Origin: Cyanobacteria bacterium UBA2566
Lineage (GTDB): Bacteria; Cyanobacteriota; Cyanobacteriia; Cyanobacteriales; Desertifilaceae
Direction: 5' to 3'
NCBI GenBank assembly: GCA_002340255.1
Contig: DDLS01000209.1
Location: 1-64,000, forward strand
DNA length: 64,000 nucleotides
The notes under the pieces were generated by a model, which did no database searches, was not told the origin of the DNA, and worked only from the letters and a program-made list of their open reading frames with translations. The first letter of the stretch is position 1. Each line of letters begins with the position of its first letter. Position numbers and translations under genes: made by a program. Of the stretch, positions 1 to 8,837 are shown in pieces.

Positions 1-131
1 GATAGGGGATGGGGGGATGGGGGGATAGGGGGAGTGGGGAGATGGGGGATGGGGAAAATAATAGGAGAGTTCTTCAGTTCTCCGTGTCTCCGCGTCTCCG
101 CGTCCCCGCTTCCCCGTGTCTTCCCCCTTCC
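1..131. repeat. G-rich low-complexity and CTCCGCGTC-type intergenic repeat
   Basis: The first ~59 bases are degenerate copies of GGGGATGGGGGAT. They are followed at about 78-127 by pyrimidine-rich copies of CTCCGTGTCTCCGCGTC. No coding frame is convincing. Similar G-rich tracts recur at 9741-9757, 42182-42211 (opposite strand) and 51521-51551, and the CTCCGCGTC type recurs near 1720-1740 and in the 3' end of the gene at 11345. It lies just downstream of the nrtP stop. Confidence 0.7.
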
Positions 132-1649
132 CTATTCAGCAGCAGTTACGGGAGAGTCCACATGAGCAACCGTAGTCGCTTCCATTTCTCCTTCGTGGTG
201 GTCGGCAAATGAGCCTTTGGGTTCTTTGAGGAAGAAGCCGCAAAGGAAGGCAACAATCAGAGATGCAACGCCTAGAACTTCAAAGAAGACTCGGTTACCC
301 ACATCTCCAGAAGGGAGCAAGCTAAAGAGGGTGAGGTAAGCAACGGCTCCAACGTTACCGTAGGCTCCAACATTACCTGCAATTTGTCCGGTGATGCGGC
401 GTTTAATCAGGGGAACCATGGCGAAGGTAGATCCTTCTCCAGCTTGGACAAAGAAAGAGCAAGCCATGGTGAGGAGTACAGCTAGGGGCAAAAACCAACC
501 TCCAGTAACGCGACCCATCATCAGATAGCCAATACCCATACATCCGGTTAATACGGCCATGGTCATTTTACGACTTCCGAGGCGATCGGAGATTAAGCCA
601 CCGCCAGGACGGGACATTAAGTTCATGAAGGCATAGCTGGCAGCAATCATCCCGGCAGCTTGTTTACTCAGGCCAAAGGTTCCTTCAAAGAAGGCGGGAA
701 GCATGGAAACAACCGCAAGTTCAGAACCGAAGTTAACAATATAGGTGAGTTCTAAGAGGGCAACTTGGGAAAATTCATAGCGGTCTTCAGCCGGATAGCG
801 CTTTTTGCCCAGCATCAGTTCTTTGTTCACATCCCAACAGTTATAGGCTTGGAACAGATAGAGGCAGAGTAACCCCCCCCAAACCATATAGAGTTGCGGA
901 GTATTCAGAAATCCGACTTTACTTAAGCGCCAAGCGAGAACAGCAAGAATACCAGAGAGGGGAATATTCATGAGCATCAGGAACCAGAAGTCTTTTGGCG
1001 TGGTAACTTCTAGACCTGTTGCTTTTTTGGGCTTTTGATAGACTTTGCCAGGGGGAGTATCTTGGACGTTAAAGAAGTAAAGAATACCGTAGAGTGCGGC
1101 GATAATTCCAGTTCCAGCAATGGCAAGCCGCCAGTTAATGATGCTACCGGCTCCAAAGGTAAGAATCGCGGCAATAGTAGGGAGGGTAAAGGCAGAGGCA
1201 GCAGAACCAAAGTTTCCCCATCCTCCATAGATACCTTCAGCTAGACCAATTTCTTTGGGAGGGAACCATTCCGCAACCATGCGAATACCAATTACAAATC
1301 CTGCACCGACGATACTGAGGGCAAGTCGGCTAATCACCAGTTGGCTAAAGTTTTGGGCGCTGGCGAAGGCGATACAGGGAATGGCGGCATAGACCAAAAG
1401 AACAGAGTAGGTGATTCTGGGCCCATATTTGTCCAGAAGCATCCCAATAATAATCCGGGCAGGAACGGTAAGGGCTACGTTACAGATAGCAATTGTCCGA
1501 ATTTGACCGACTTCTAAACCGAAATCCTCTTTAACGGCTGTGGCTAGAGGGGCGAGGTTAAACCAAACAACGAAGGAGAGGAAGAAGGCGAACCAGGTCA
1601 TATGCAGAATTTTGTATCTGCCCTGGAATGACCACATTTCTTTGAGCAT
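132..1649 (-). CDS. nrtP: NrtP-type nitrate/nitrite permease (MFS, NNP family)
   Basis: This 505-aa polytopic protein of the major facilitator superfamily should import nitrate and nitrite across the inner membrane. About 12 hydrophobic segments are visible, with the MFS loop motif LLDKYGPR near residues 71-78. The two Gly/Asn-rich signatures of the nitrate/nitrite porter family are present: GGWGNFGSAASAF near residue 142 and GNVGAYGNVGAVAY near residue 435. A long central loop separates the two halves, as in cyanobacterial NrtP. The gene is the third in a minus-strand series nirA - small membrane protein - nrtP, so it is probably co-transcribed with nirA and under nitrogen control. Nitrate reductase (narB) often follows in this arrangement and may lie left of the window edge. 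Confidence 0.95.
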   Translation of the reverse strand: MLKEMWSFQGRYKILHMTWFAFFLSFVVWFNLAPLATAVKEDFGLEVGQIRTIAICNVALTVPARIIIGMLLDKYGPRITYSVLLVYAAIPCIAFASAQNFSQLVISRLALSIVGAGFVIGIRMVAEWFPPKEIGLAEGIYGGWGNFGSAASAFTLPTIAAILTFGAGSIINWRLAIAGTGIIAALYGILYFFNVQDTPPGKVYQKPKKATGLEVTTPKDFWFLMLMNIPLSGILAVLAWRLSKVGFLNTPQLYMVWGGLLCLYLFQAYNCWDVNKELMLGKKRYPAEDRYEFSQVALLELTYIVNFGSELAVVSMLPAFFEGTFGLSKQAAGMIAASYAFMNLMSRPGGGLISDRLGSRKMTMAVLTGCMGIGYLMMGRVTGGWFLPLAVLLTMACSFFVQAGEGSTFAMVPLIKRRITGQIAGNVGAYGNVGAVAYLTLFSLLPSGDVGNRVFFEVLGVASLIVAFLCGFFLKEPKGSFADHHEGEMEATTVAHVDSPVTAAE

Positions 1650-1653
1650 GACG

Positions 1654-1738
1654 GTTGATTAGGTAATGGGTAATAAGTAATGAGTAGGAAGTCAGTAGGA
1701 AGTCAGGAGTCACAGGAAATCCCCGCGTCTCCGTGTCC
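1654..1738. repeat. Short direct repeats between nrtP and the upstream gene
   Basis: The spacer contains GGTAATGGGTAATAAGTAATGAGTAGG followed by repeated AGTAGGAAGTC units and a CCGCGTCTCCGTGTCCC stretch. The TAATGGGTAAT motif also occurs, inverted, near 19026-19040 and 43487-43503, so it belongs to a dispersed intergenic repeat family. No gene is seen here. Confidence 0.5.
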
Positions 1739-2335
1739 CTATTGTCCTGTCCAGGAACTAACTTCAAGAACACCACTAGGAGCCATGACAACGAGGAAGG
1801 GGGCAGAGCTAGAGGAGTCTTCTTCTTGGACTAGGGTTTCGAGGGGAGTTTCCGTGAGATAGTCGGAGGCGACGGAGTTCAGGGGGGTGTAATTGGCGAT
1901 CGCTCCTTCTTCGTTGACCTCCACCTGATACACTAAACTCTCAGAGAACGTCGGCGAAGTTTGCCAATTGCTATCAATTTGTTCATAAAGCTCTGAGCGT
2001 AACGCACTGACCGTGGCTTCATCCATCTCCACTTCTAGGGTTTCTGCTACGTCTTCAACAACTTCCGTTTCTACAGTTTCGGTCATCACCACAGAAGTTT
2101 TAACTCCCGTAGTACTTGCACTAGCCACAATGACCTCTTCTACTTCAGGTGTAGCAGTCACTTCAGGTTCAGGCGTAACCACTTCTGCAACTTCTGTTTC
2201 GGCTAAAGCCACTTGGGTTACCAGATGATTCCAGCGACCTACCATAACTCCGGCAAAGACAACAACTCCGATTAAACTCAAGCTTTTCAGAAGTACGGAC
2301 TCTACAGGAGAGAGGGGATTGTTAGGTTCAGACAT
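1739..2335 (-). CDS. Single-pass membrane protein between nirA and nrtP (unknown function)
   Basis: This 198-aa protein is not recognised as a named family. Residues ~14-42 form one hydrophobic segment (SLSLIGVVVFAGVMVGRW), probably a signal anchor. It is followed by a low-complexity Val/Glu/Thr-rich stretch (~45-105) and a compact C-terminal part (~108-190) beginning SALRSELYEQIDSNW. That C-terminal part has a TonB-C-like pattern: a helix, then YQVEVNEEGAI and strands. It sits 77 bp downstream of nirA and 89 bp upstream of nrtP on the same strand, so a role connected with nitrate assimilation is suggested by position only. The Val/Glu/Thr spacer would let the C-terminal domain reach into the periplasm. 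Function is not known. Confidence 0.8.
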   Translation of the reverse strand: MSEPNNPLSPVESVLLKSLSLIGVVVFAGVMVGRWNHLVTQVALAETEVAEVVTPEPEVTATPEVEEVIVASASTTGVKTSVVMTETVETEVVEDVAETLEVEMDEATVSALRSELYEQIDSNWQTSPTFSESLVYQVEVNEEGAIANYTPLNSVASDYLTETPLETLVQEEDSSSSAPFLVVMAPSGVLEVSSWTGQ

Positions 2336-2412
2336 TTTTGCGATACTCCTTAATTAAGATGATTAGATATTTGGACTGGGGGCACTCCCCAGTTTTTTTG
2401 TTCTATCTGTCC

Positions 2413-4272
2413 TTAAGCATCTAGAACAATCTCTCCAACCGGATGAGCGATACAGGTCAGAATGGCTCCCTGCTGTTCGCCCAAGGCTTGGGGGTCTTGA
2501 AGATAGCGAACTTCTCCAGAAACCAACTGCTGTTGACAGGTTCCACAAGTTCCGGAACGGCAACTCGACTCTAGGTCAAGGCCTTCCCGTTCTGCTGCTT
2601 CCAAGATTGACTCGCCTTTATAACAGGGGAAAGTTTTACCCGTTTTGGCTAATTGCACCGTTCCCACAGGAGTAGCCAGAGGTTCTATGAGAGGTAATGT
2701 AGCTCCATTACCGTTCATGTCTGGGGTCGGAGCTACATAGCCGGCTTTGGGTTGGGCCCCAAACTGCTCAATCAGCAGGTTGCGTAACACAGATTTCAGG
2801 TCTTCGCAGGGAATGGCTTTTATCACCTTTTGGCCGAGTTGAGCTTCTTTCCCCACTTTGCCCCCCATGAAGATATCGACCGCTTCTACGGTTTTCCCAT
2901 TTTTGCGGGTTTTGGTTCCCATTAAGCCAATATCGGCCACTTGGGGTTGCCCGCAAGAGTTGGGGCATCCGGTCCAATGGATGCGAACCGGTTTTTCAAG
3001 GGTTAATTCCTGACTGAGTTCTGCCATCATCGTGTTTGCCCGATTTTTGGTTTCAATGAGGGCAAATTTGCAGAATTGGGCCCCGGTACAGGAGACGAGG
3101 GCGCGAGAGAGGGAGTCAGGATTAATGCTGAATTTCTGCAAGAGGGGTTCAGCCAGGAATGCTTCTAGACGCGAGTCAGGAATGTTGGCAATAATTGCAT
3201 TCTGCTCAATGGTGAGCCGAATTTCCCCATCGCCGTAGACTTCGCCTAGGCGCGCCAGCTCAAACAGGTCGGGCGGGTATAGGCGACCAACGGGGATGTG
3301 CAATCCAGCGTAATTGAAGCCAGGTTGTTTTTGCTTGTGAATGCCAATATGGTCTCGCTTGTCCCAGTCAAATTCGTCTTTGGGCGCGGCTTCAGGGAGG
3401 CGTTTACCGAGTTGTTGTTCAACGGTGGCTCGGAATCGTTCGAGTCCCCATTCGTCAATCAGCCACATGAGTCTGGATTTTTGCCGGTTAGCTCGTAAAC
3501 CGTGGTCCCGGTAGACGAGGAGAATGGCGCGGCTGAGGGCTACGCACTCACTTGGTTCTATCCAAACGTCTAGGGGAATGGCAGCTTCGCACCGTTTGCC
3601 GGAGAAGAAGCCACCGACGAGAACGTTGAAGCCCAGAATGCCGTTTCGGTAGGCGGGAACGTAGGCGATGTCATTGATTTCTGCGTGAACGGAATTATCT
3701 CGGCTGCCGGCGATCGCAATGTTGAATTTTCTCGGTAAATTAGTAAATTCAGGGTTCCCTTGACCGGAGTTGGTAATCATGTCTTGGGTCGCCTGCACTA
3801 ATGGGCGCGTATCAATCAGTTCAGCACTGTCAATACCAGCAACGGGAGAGCCGGTAATATTACGCACGTTATCCATTCCCGATTGCATGGAAGTTAAGCC
3901 CACTTCCTGAAACCGGTCGAAGATTTGAGGAATATCTTCTAGGCGAATGCCCCGCAGTTGCAGGTTTTGCCTTGTGGTAATATCAGCATTGCCATCTTCT
4001 CCATAGTTTTCGGTCGTTTCCGCTAACACCCGCATTTGCTCGGAGGTGAGGATACCGTTGGGCATGCGCATCCGAAGCATGAATTTTCCTGGAGTAACAG
4101 GCCGGAAGAAGATTCCTAGCCATTTGAGCCGTTGGTCTCGGTCCGTTTCATCTATAGATTCCCAGCCCATTTGAGCGAATTGTTTGAGTTGTTCTTTGAC
4201 GGCTAAACCGTCTTTTTCAGCTTTAAAGCGTTCAAATTTATTGAGCGTTTCAGTAGAGGGGACGGTTGTCAT
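2413..4272 (-). CDS. nirA: Ferredoxin-nitrite reductase with C-terminal [2Fe-2S] ferredoxin domain
   Basis: NirA reduces nitrite to ammonium with six electrons from ferredoxin, using siroheme and a [4Fe-4S] cluster in the cytoplasm. The cluster/siroheme cysteines are visible as Cys395, Cys401, Cys436 and Cys440 (SCTGAQFC and GCPNSCGQ). The usual cyanobacterial enzyme is ~510 aa. Here residues ~536-619 add a plant-type ferredoxin domain with Cys571, Cys576, Cys579 and Cys607 (CRSGTCGTC motif), joined by a Pro/Gly/Asn-rich linker (~508-535). The fused ferredoxin probably supplies electrons internally. Such fusions are known in some filamentous cyanobacteria. It is the first gene of the nitrate block, with a possible NtcA site upstream. 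Confidence 0.96.
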   Translation of the reverse strand: MTTVPSTETLNKFERFKAEKDGLAVKEQLKQFAQMGWESIDETDRDQRLKWLGIFFRPVTPGKFMLRMRMPNGILTSEQMRVLAETTENYGEDGNADITTRQNLQLRGIRLEDIPQIFDRFQEVGLTSMQSGMDNVRNITGSPVAGIDSAELIDTRPLVQATQDMITNSGQGNPEFTNLPRKFNIAIAGSRDNSVHAEINDIAYVPAYRNGILGFNVLVGGFFSGKRCEAAIPLDVWIEPSECVALSRAILLVYRDHGLRANRQKSRLMWLIDEWGLERFRATVEQQLGKRLPEAAPKDEFDWDKRDHIGIHKQKQPGFNYAGLHIPVGRLYPPDLFELARLGEVYGDGEIRLTIEQNAIIANIPDSRLEAFLAEPLLQKFSINPDSLSRALVSCTGAQFCKFALIETKNRANTMMAELSQELTLEKPVRIHWTGCPNSCGQPQVADIGLMGTKTRKNGKTVEAVDIFMGGKVGKEAQLGQKVIKAIPCEDLKSVLRNLLIEQFGAQPKAGYVAPTPDMNGNGATLPLIEPLATPVGTVQLAKTGKTFPCYKGESILEAAEREGLDLESSCRSGTCGTCQQQLVSGEVRYLQDPQALGEQQGAILTCIAHPVGEIVLDA

Positions 4273-4356
4273 ACAAAACAGCCTCTTTAAATTAGGTAAG
4301 AATTGATCTGGGTCTGCTCCGCCGTGAATTTAGCTAGTATGTTAGGGAGATCGATC

Positions 4357-4370
4357 GTAGAATTTCGTAT
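4357..4370 (-). promoter_or_regulatory. Possible NtcA-binding site upstream of nirA
   Basis: GTA-N8-TAT on the plus strand (ATA-N8-TAC read toward nirA) differs by one base from the NtcA consensus GTA-N8-TAC. It lies 85 bp upstream of the nirA start. A TAN3T-type -10 box (TAACAT) follows about 12 bp downstream, closer than the usual ~22 bp, so the assignment is weak. nirA promoters in cyanobacteria are normally NtcA-activated. Confidence 0.35.
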
Positions 4371-4561
4371 TTCAAATCACAAAATATTTCGTTTTATGAA
4401 CTTTTTGTATGACTAAAGTGTAAAAATCGCATAATTGAGGGGGACGAGAAGTCCTGGAAACCTTATCTGATGAGTGTTAAGGATGAAAAATGACCTAAGG
4501 CGCGATTGTAAAGAATCGCAAAGAATCTGTAGAGAAGATTAATAATTTAAGGATAAGGGCA

Positions 4562-6622
4562 ATGGCAGAGGATTTGAGGAAACCACAAACGGAAGAAACG
4601 ATTGAGGATGATCCTTTAACACAACTGCGTAATTTACTCATTCCTCCGAAAAGTAATGAGTCTCAAAAAGAACTCAATAAATTAAAAGAGCTGAAGCAAG
4701 AATTGGCGAGTTTGCAGAACCAACAGCCAGATTTGGAAGAGTTAACGCAGGTTTTAGTACCGTTAGTGGGAGAGGAGGTTAGGCGGTATTTAATGCGATC
4801 GCCGACTGCCCTAATGCAATGGCTCGATCCAGCCCTAACGCGCACCATTAAGGAAAACAAGCAGGAAATTGCCGAAACGATGATTCCCCTACTGCCGAAA
4901 TCTAATCAGGGGATGCTCTCTCCAGCAACTTGGGATCGGCTGCTGGATGAACTGCTGCGAGGAGTTGAGGAGCGCCTAGAAGAGTCTCGGAAAGAGTCGG
5001 ATAAAAAAACTAGCCAGAAGTTTGAGCAGTTCCTACGAACCGATTTAATGGAGTATATCCAAACTCACTCAGAAGAAGTCGTGTATTTAATTTTACCACA
5101 ATTAGTGCCGCCGTTACAAAAACAACTTAAACGTGCCCTCAAACCCTATTTAGAAAAGCAACAGGAACTCCTAGAAACCCAATTACAACAGCAATTGATT
5201 GATTGGATGACGCAACGATTTCAAGAGTCGCGGGAAGAGTTCGTCACTTTGCTGACTCCCAAGGAACAGCCCGCGTTGCCTTCGGTGGAAGATCTGCAAC
5301 CCGAAATTGCGGCTCAAGTGAAGAGCCAATTATCTGAGCATTTATCGAAGTATGTGCAAAACCAACCCCTTCCCGATTCTTCTGAACTGGTTAAAAGTTT
5401 ACAGCCCACTTTAGAGAGCTTCATTGTGCAACGGGTGGAGCAAGTTCAAGGGGAATTAATTGGACAGATAAAACTACCCGAAAGTCCGGATATGCAAAAA
5501 TTGCAGTCTGTTCTTTTAACTCAATTAGAAGGATTGGTTGAACAAAAGATTCAGAGTCAGTTAGATGCCTTAGTGGCTGAAAAGCTCGAATCGGCTCTAG
5601 CCCAATTACCTCCAGCGACTGAACCCCCAGAGCAACAGACACCAGAGGAATTAATGGCACTGTTGAGTCCGCAAATTGAAGCGTTAATTGTGGATAAAGG
5701 TGAGGCTGGAGAACGTCAACCCGCCCCTGCTTTACCCGCTACGTTAGTCTTTAAGGAAAAAGTGGAACGTCTGCGCTCTGGGGGGATTTCCAAGGTATGG
5801 TTGGTGGTTATTGCGGCAGTTGTGGCGATCGCCTTTTTGCCTCTCGGTTGGTTGGTCTATCGCTCTGTCCGAGAAACCCGCTTAAGTCGCGAACTGACCG
5901 CAGTTTTGGCCAATTCGCCCACCCTCTCGCCCTATCGGTTAGATGCACAAGTAAAAGGGGATGGGGTGATGTTAACGGGACAATTGCCCGATCCGAGTTT
6001 ACAGCAAACGGTGGAAGAGGTGATGCAGGAAAATGCCCCCAATTTAGCCCTGGATAATCAAGTCGAAATTATTGCTGCGCCTCCGACTGCGGAAAAAATT
6101 CAGGCGGAAGTCACCAGAGTCGAGGCAAGTTTGGATCGTTTAGATAGCATTTCGATTTCTGCTGAGTATGCCAATGGGGAAGTTACGGTAAAAGGAACAG
6201 TGATTCAAGCCGCCGATGCCACTCGCATTACCCAAGCCTTTACTGAAATTCCTGGAGTTAAAGCGGTAACCAATACGGTGCAAGTCCAGCCCCCAGAAAT
6301 TCCGATTCGGATTTATTTCACTGTGAATTCCGCTGAGTTGCCGACGGCAGATATCCGAGTCAAAATTATTCCGTTGGTAACGCTGTTAAAACGCTATCCA
6401 GAATTACAGATTAAGATTGTCGGCCATATTAGTCCCAATCAGGAGGAAGAAAAAGGGCAAACTTTGAGTCGTCAACGGGCGGAAGCCGTGCGAAAGGTAC
6501 TAATTCAGCAGGGAATCGATCCGAAGCGGCTTCTGGTGGAGGCGATTGCCTATCCCCCAGCCGATGTCAATCCTAAACAGGCAGATTGGTTAAAGCGAGC
6601 AGTCGTCTTTTATCCTCAGTAA
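4562..6622 (+). CDS. Membrane-anchored BON / OmpA-C domain protein with long helical N-terminus
   Basis: This 686-aa protein has residues ~1-400 almost entirely charged and helical (Gln/Glu/Leu-rich, likely coiled coil). One transmembrane segment follows at ~411-433 (VWLVVIAAVVAIAFLPLGWLVY). Then come two BON-like units (~455-505 and ~520-577) and an OmpA-type peptidoglycan-binding domain (~580-686, with FTVNSAEL and the SRQRAEAVRKVL helix). The N-terminal half has no signal peptide and should be cytoplasmic, with the OmpA domain in the periplasm. This suggests a tether between the cell interior and the wall. It is divergent from nirA and convergent with the Uma2 gene 14 bp downstream. Confidence 0.8.
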   Translation: MAEDLRKPQTEETIEDDPLTQLRNLLIPPKSNESQKELNKLKELKQELASLQNQQPDLEELTQVLVPLVGEEVRRYLMRSPTALMQWLDPALTRTIKENKQEIAETMIPLLPKSNQGMLSPATWDRLLDELLRGVEERLEESRKESDKKTSQKFEQFLRTDLMEYIQTHSEEVVYLILPQLVPPLQKQLKRALKPYLEKQQELLETQLQQQLIDWMTQRFQESREEFVTLLTPKEQPALPSVEDLQPEIAAQVKSQLSEHLSKYVQNQPLPDSSELVKSLQPTLESFIVQRVEQVQGELIGQIKLPESPDMQKLQSVLLTQLEGLVEQKIQSQLDALVAEKLESALAQLPPATEPPEQQTPEELMALLSPQIEALIVDKGEAGERQPAPALPATLVFKEKVERLRSGGISKVWLVVIAAVVAIAFLPLGWLVYRSVRETRLSRELTAVLANSPTLSPYRLDAQVKGDGVMLTGQLPDPSLQQTVEEVMQENAPNLALDNQVEIIAAPPTAEKIQAEVTRVEASLDRLDSISISAEYANGEVTVKGTVIQAADATRITQAFTEIPGVKAVTNTVQVQPPEIPIRIYFTVNSAELPTADIRVKIIPLVTLLKRYPELQIKIVGHISPNQEEEKGQTLSRQRAEAVRKVLIQQGIDPKRLLVEAIAYPPADVNPKQADWLKRAVVFYPQ

Positions 6623-6636
6623 CGGTCACAGATCTT

Positions 6637-7431
6637 TTACACTGAATCAGGATCGATATTGAGTTGTTGAAGTTTATCACGTAATCTTTGCAACTCTAGC
6701 TCTGTTTCCTCGGCTCGTTGCTGTTCTCGGTTAGCTCGTTGCTGTTCTCGGTTAGCTCGTTGGCGTTCTTGTTCCGCTTGCTCACTCGGTGTCGGTATCC
6801 ACTCCCCATCTCGATCGTAGAAACGTAACCATCGCCCTTCTACTCCCTCGTACACCCCTTGCCATAACCTTAATCCTAGGCCCAATTGTTCTAACCAGAC
6901 TTTTCCTTGTGATAATTCTAGCCTTTCGTATCTTCCAGAGTTAAGGACAAAGACCCGCAACTGATTCTGATAGCGATCGTAAATCACATAATAGGGAATT
7001 TGTAAAATTTGTTCGTATACTTCCCATTTCGTCGGTGGCTTTTTCTCTTTGCGTTCTGTGCGTCCTAAGTCTTCATCTTCAGTGCCTGGAGATGCTAACT
7101 CAATGACCAGAAACGGACTGACTTCTTCTTGCCAGATCACATAACTCAGGCGTAACTCTTGTTGGTTGCGACTACGCTTGGCTCCCAAAACTACAAACCA
7201 ATCGGGGCGTTTATACCATAGGGTATGGTCACTATCGTAGTAAAGGTTGAGATCGCTGGCGATAACATAGTTGTCCTGAGAATAGCGGGGAGATTGACAA
7301 GTTTGAGTTAATAAATCTGGTTGGTAATCGTGAAATTCATCAGGCAATCCAGGTTCCTCCGGGTCTTCGCTGGGTAAATCATACATAGTGGGTAGAGATT
7401 GCTGCTTGGGATAGGGATATAGTTGAGTCAT
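6637..7431 (-). CDS. Uma2-family putative endonuclease with coiled-coil tail
   Basis: This 264-aa protein has the Uma2 (DUF820) PD-(D/E)XK nuclease-like fold abundant in cyanobacteria. Likely active-site acids are Asp77 (RPDWFVVLG) and Glu111 (LVIELASP), followed by the conserved YEQILQIPYYVIYD segment. Residues ~215-255 are a Gln/Arg/Glu coiled coil encoded partly by a 21-bp tandem repeat (REQQRAN units). No partner gene is evident, and the in vivo substrate of this family is not established. A second, frameshifted member lies at 45723-46467 and has a similar coiled-coil tail. Confidence 0.85.
   Translation of the reverse strand: MTQLYPYPKQQSLPTMYDLPSEDPEEPGLPDEFHDYQPDLLTQTCQSPRYSQDNYVIASDLNLYYDSDHTLWYKRPDWFVVLGAKRSRNQQELRLSYVIWQEEVSPFLVIELASPGTEDEDLGRTERKEKKPPTKWEVYEQILQIPYYVIYDRYQNQLRVFVLNSGRYERLELSQGKVWLEQLGLGLRLWQGVYEGVEGRWLRFYDRDGEWIPTPSEQAEQERQRANREQQRANREQQRAEETELELQRLRDKLQQLNIDPDSV
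6713..6775 (-). repeat. 21-bp tandem repeat inside the Uma2 gene
   Basis: Two perfect 21-bp units (6713-6733 and 6734-6754) and a diverged third (6755-6775) encode successive REQQRAN heptads of the coiled coil. The unit length is a multiple of three, so copy number can change without breaking the frame. Confidence 0.85.
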
Positions 7432-7533
7432 GGCTTTACAGATATAGGATTTATCACAAACCTCAAAACCAGTTTAGCTTGGGCTTAAAGGTTAATTTTC
7501 TTGATCGAAAACGATCGCTCAACCCACATGATG

Positions 7534-8439
7534 TTAGATAAACTCCAGCCTTCCTGTTTCTGCATCTAAATACACTGAAGCGCCAACCGGTAAGGCTCCA
7601 TTTTCGCCATCATGCCCAAAGGGTAAATCAGAAACGATCGGAATACTTAAGTCTGAGAGGAGATCGCCTAAAACCTCTTCTATAGTTAAACTCAGTCGTC
7701 CTTGGGGAGGTTCGCATTGACTAAACCGACCTAATGCCATGCCTCGAACTTGGCTTAAAAGTCCGCTCATGCGCCACTGAGTGAGCATCCGATCTATGCG
7801 ATAGGGCATTTCTCCCACATCTTCCCAGGCTAAAATCACTCCCTGAACATCAGGTTGTAGAGGTGTACCCAGCAGATGGGTGGCTACAGTTAAATTACCC
7901 GGCAGTAAAATTCCTTCTGTGCGATCACCTCCCCATCCTTTACCTTGAAGAGCAGCTAAGGGTTCTCCACGAACAGCAGCCCATAAACGCTCTAAAGACC
8001 ATGAGGGTTCCTGGGAGAGGGTGGTCAGTACAGGCGCATGAATACCTCCGCCCACTCCTTGGTAAAATTGGCTCCATAACAACCCAGTAATATCAGAAAA
8101 TCCAATTAACCATTTGGGGTACTGCTTCCAAGGGAGATTCTCGATCCAGGGTTCTAATAAGCGAGTCGTTCCATAGCCTCCGCGAACACATAGAATACCG
8201 CGACACTGAGGATCGTGGAGAGCGTCAAGGAGTTGAGCGCGGCGATCGCCATCTTTTCCGGCTAAATATCCCCATTGGTCATAAATTCTCTCATCAACCT
8301 TGACCTGATATCCCTGTTGTTTCCATAGCTCCAGTCCAGCTTGAAAACGCTGCCGTTCTTGCAACGGGCCGCTAGGAGCAATAACCGTTAATTGATCTCC
8401 AGCTTGAAGGGGAGGAGGGAGCGCTAAAGCCAGGGGCAT
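7534..8439 (-). CDS. LD-carboxypeptidase (peptidase family S66)
   Basis: Members of this family remove the terminal D-Ala from tetrapeptide stems during murein recycling, or cleave microcin C-like compounds (MccF branch). Seen here are the GGYGTTRLL loop, the Ser nucleophile motif LIGFSDIT, the Glu region LAWEDVGEMPYRIDRML, and the catalytic His in LPFGHDGENGALPVG. The triad is complete. I chose the ATG at 8439 (MPLALALPPPLQ), giving 301 aa, because the alignment-like region (QAGDQLTVIAPSGPL) follows directly. An in-frame ATG at 8556 would add 39 residues with no family similarity. Peptidoglycan recycling is the likelier role because no microcin gene is nearby. Confidence 0.88.
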   Translation of the reverse strand: MPLALALPPPLQAGDQLTVIAPSGPLQERQRFQAGLELWKQQGYQVKVDERIYDQWGYLAGKDGDRRAQLLDALHDPQCRGILCVRGGYGTTRLLEPWIENLPWKQYPKWLIGFSDITGLLWSQFYQGVGGGIHAPVLTTLSQEPSWSLERLWAAVRGEPLAALQGKGWGGDRTEGILLPGNLTVATHLLGTPLQPDVQGVILAWEDVGEMPYRIDRMLTQWRMSGLLSQVRGMALGRFSQCEPPQGRLSLTIEEVLGDLLSDLSIPIVSDLPFGHDGENGALPVGASVYLDAETGRLEFI

Positions 8440-8837
8440 GATCTTAAAGACAAGATAATCAGGATTTACCTTGTCTAGGATACTCTGGTTTGTGGGAAAG
8501 CTTAAAGAAAGTAATCCCCCAGTTGTCCCCAACTGGAGGAGTTCATCAGGGTGCATCTACCATTTCTATATACTCTCTGATTTTGATCCGATCCGGAAGG
8601 AGATCAGACCCCTCATCAGATTAATTGACGGATTGGGGTATAATACTCGATATCTATTAAAATTAGCTGACATCATTAGCCGCAATTCTGAATCTTTGAG
8701 CGATCGCACTGAATGAGTGGGTGAGAACCGTTAGATTATTGTCTCAAGTCATAGGCAAAAGGCAATAGACCCTGTCCTAGTCCTATAACGCTACATTACA
8801 ATAATTAACATTTCTTAATCATTTCCCGACTCAATCC
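8440..8837. other. Divergent intergenic region, no gene seen
   Basis: The region separates the minus-strand S66 peptidase from the plus-strand hydrolase and should carry both promoters. A TATAAT hexamer occurs at 8639-8644, but no well-spaced -35 element accompanies it. If the S66 gene starts at 8556, the gap shrinks to 281 bp. Confidence 0.4.

Noticed and set aside
6713..6775. CRISPR-like repeats
   Set aside because: The 21-bp units are directly adjacent without spacers and lie in a coiled-coil coding region.
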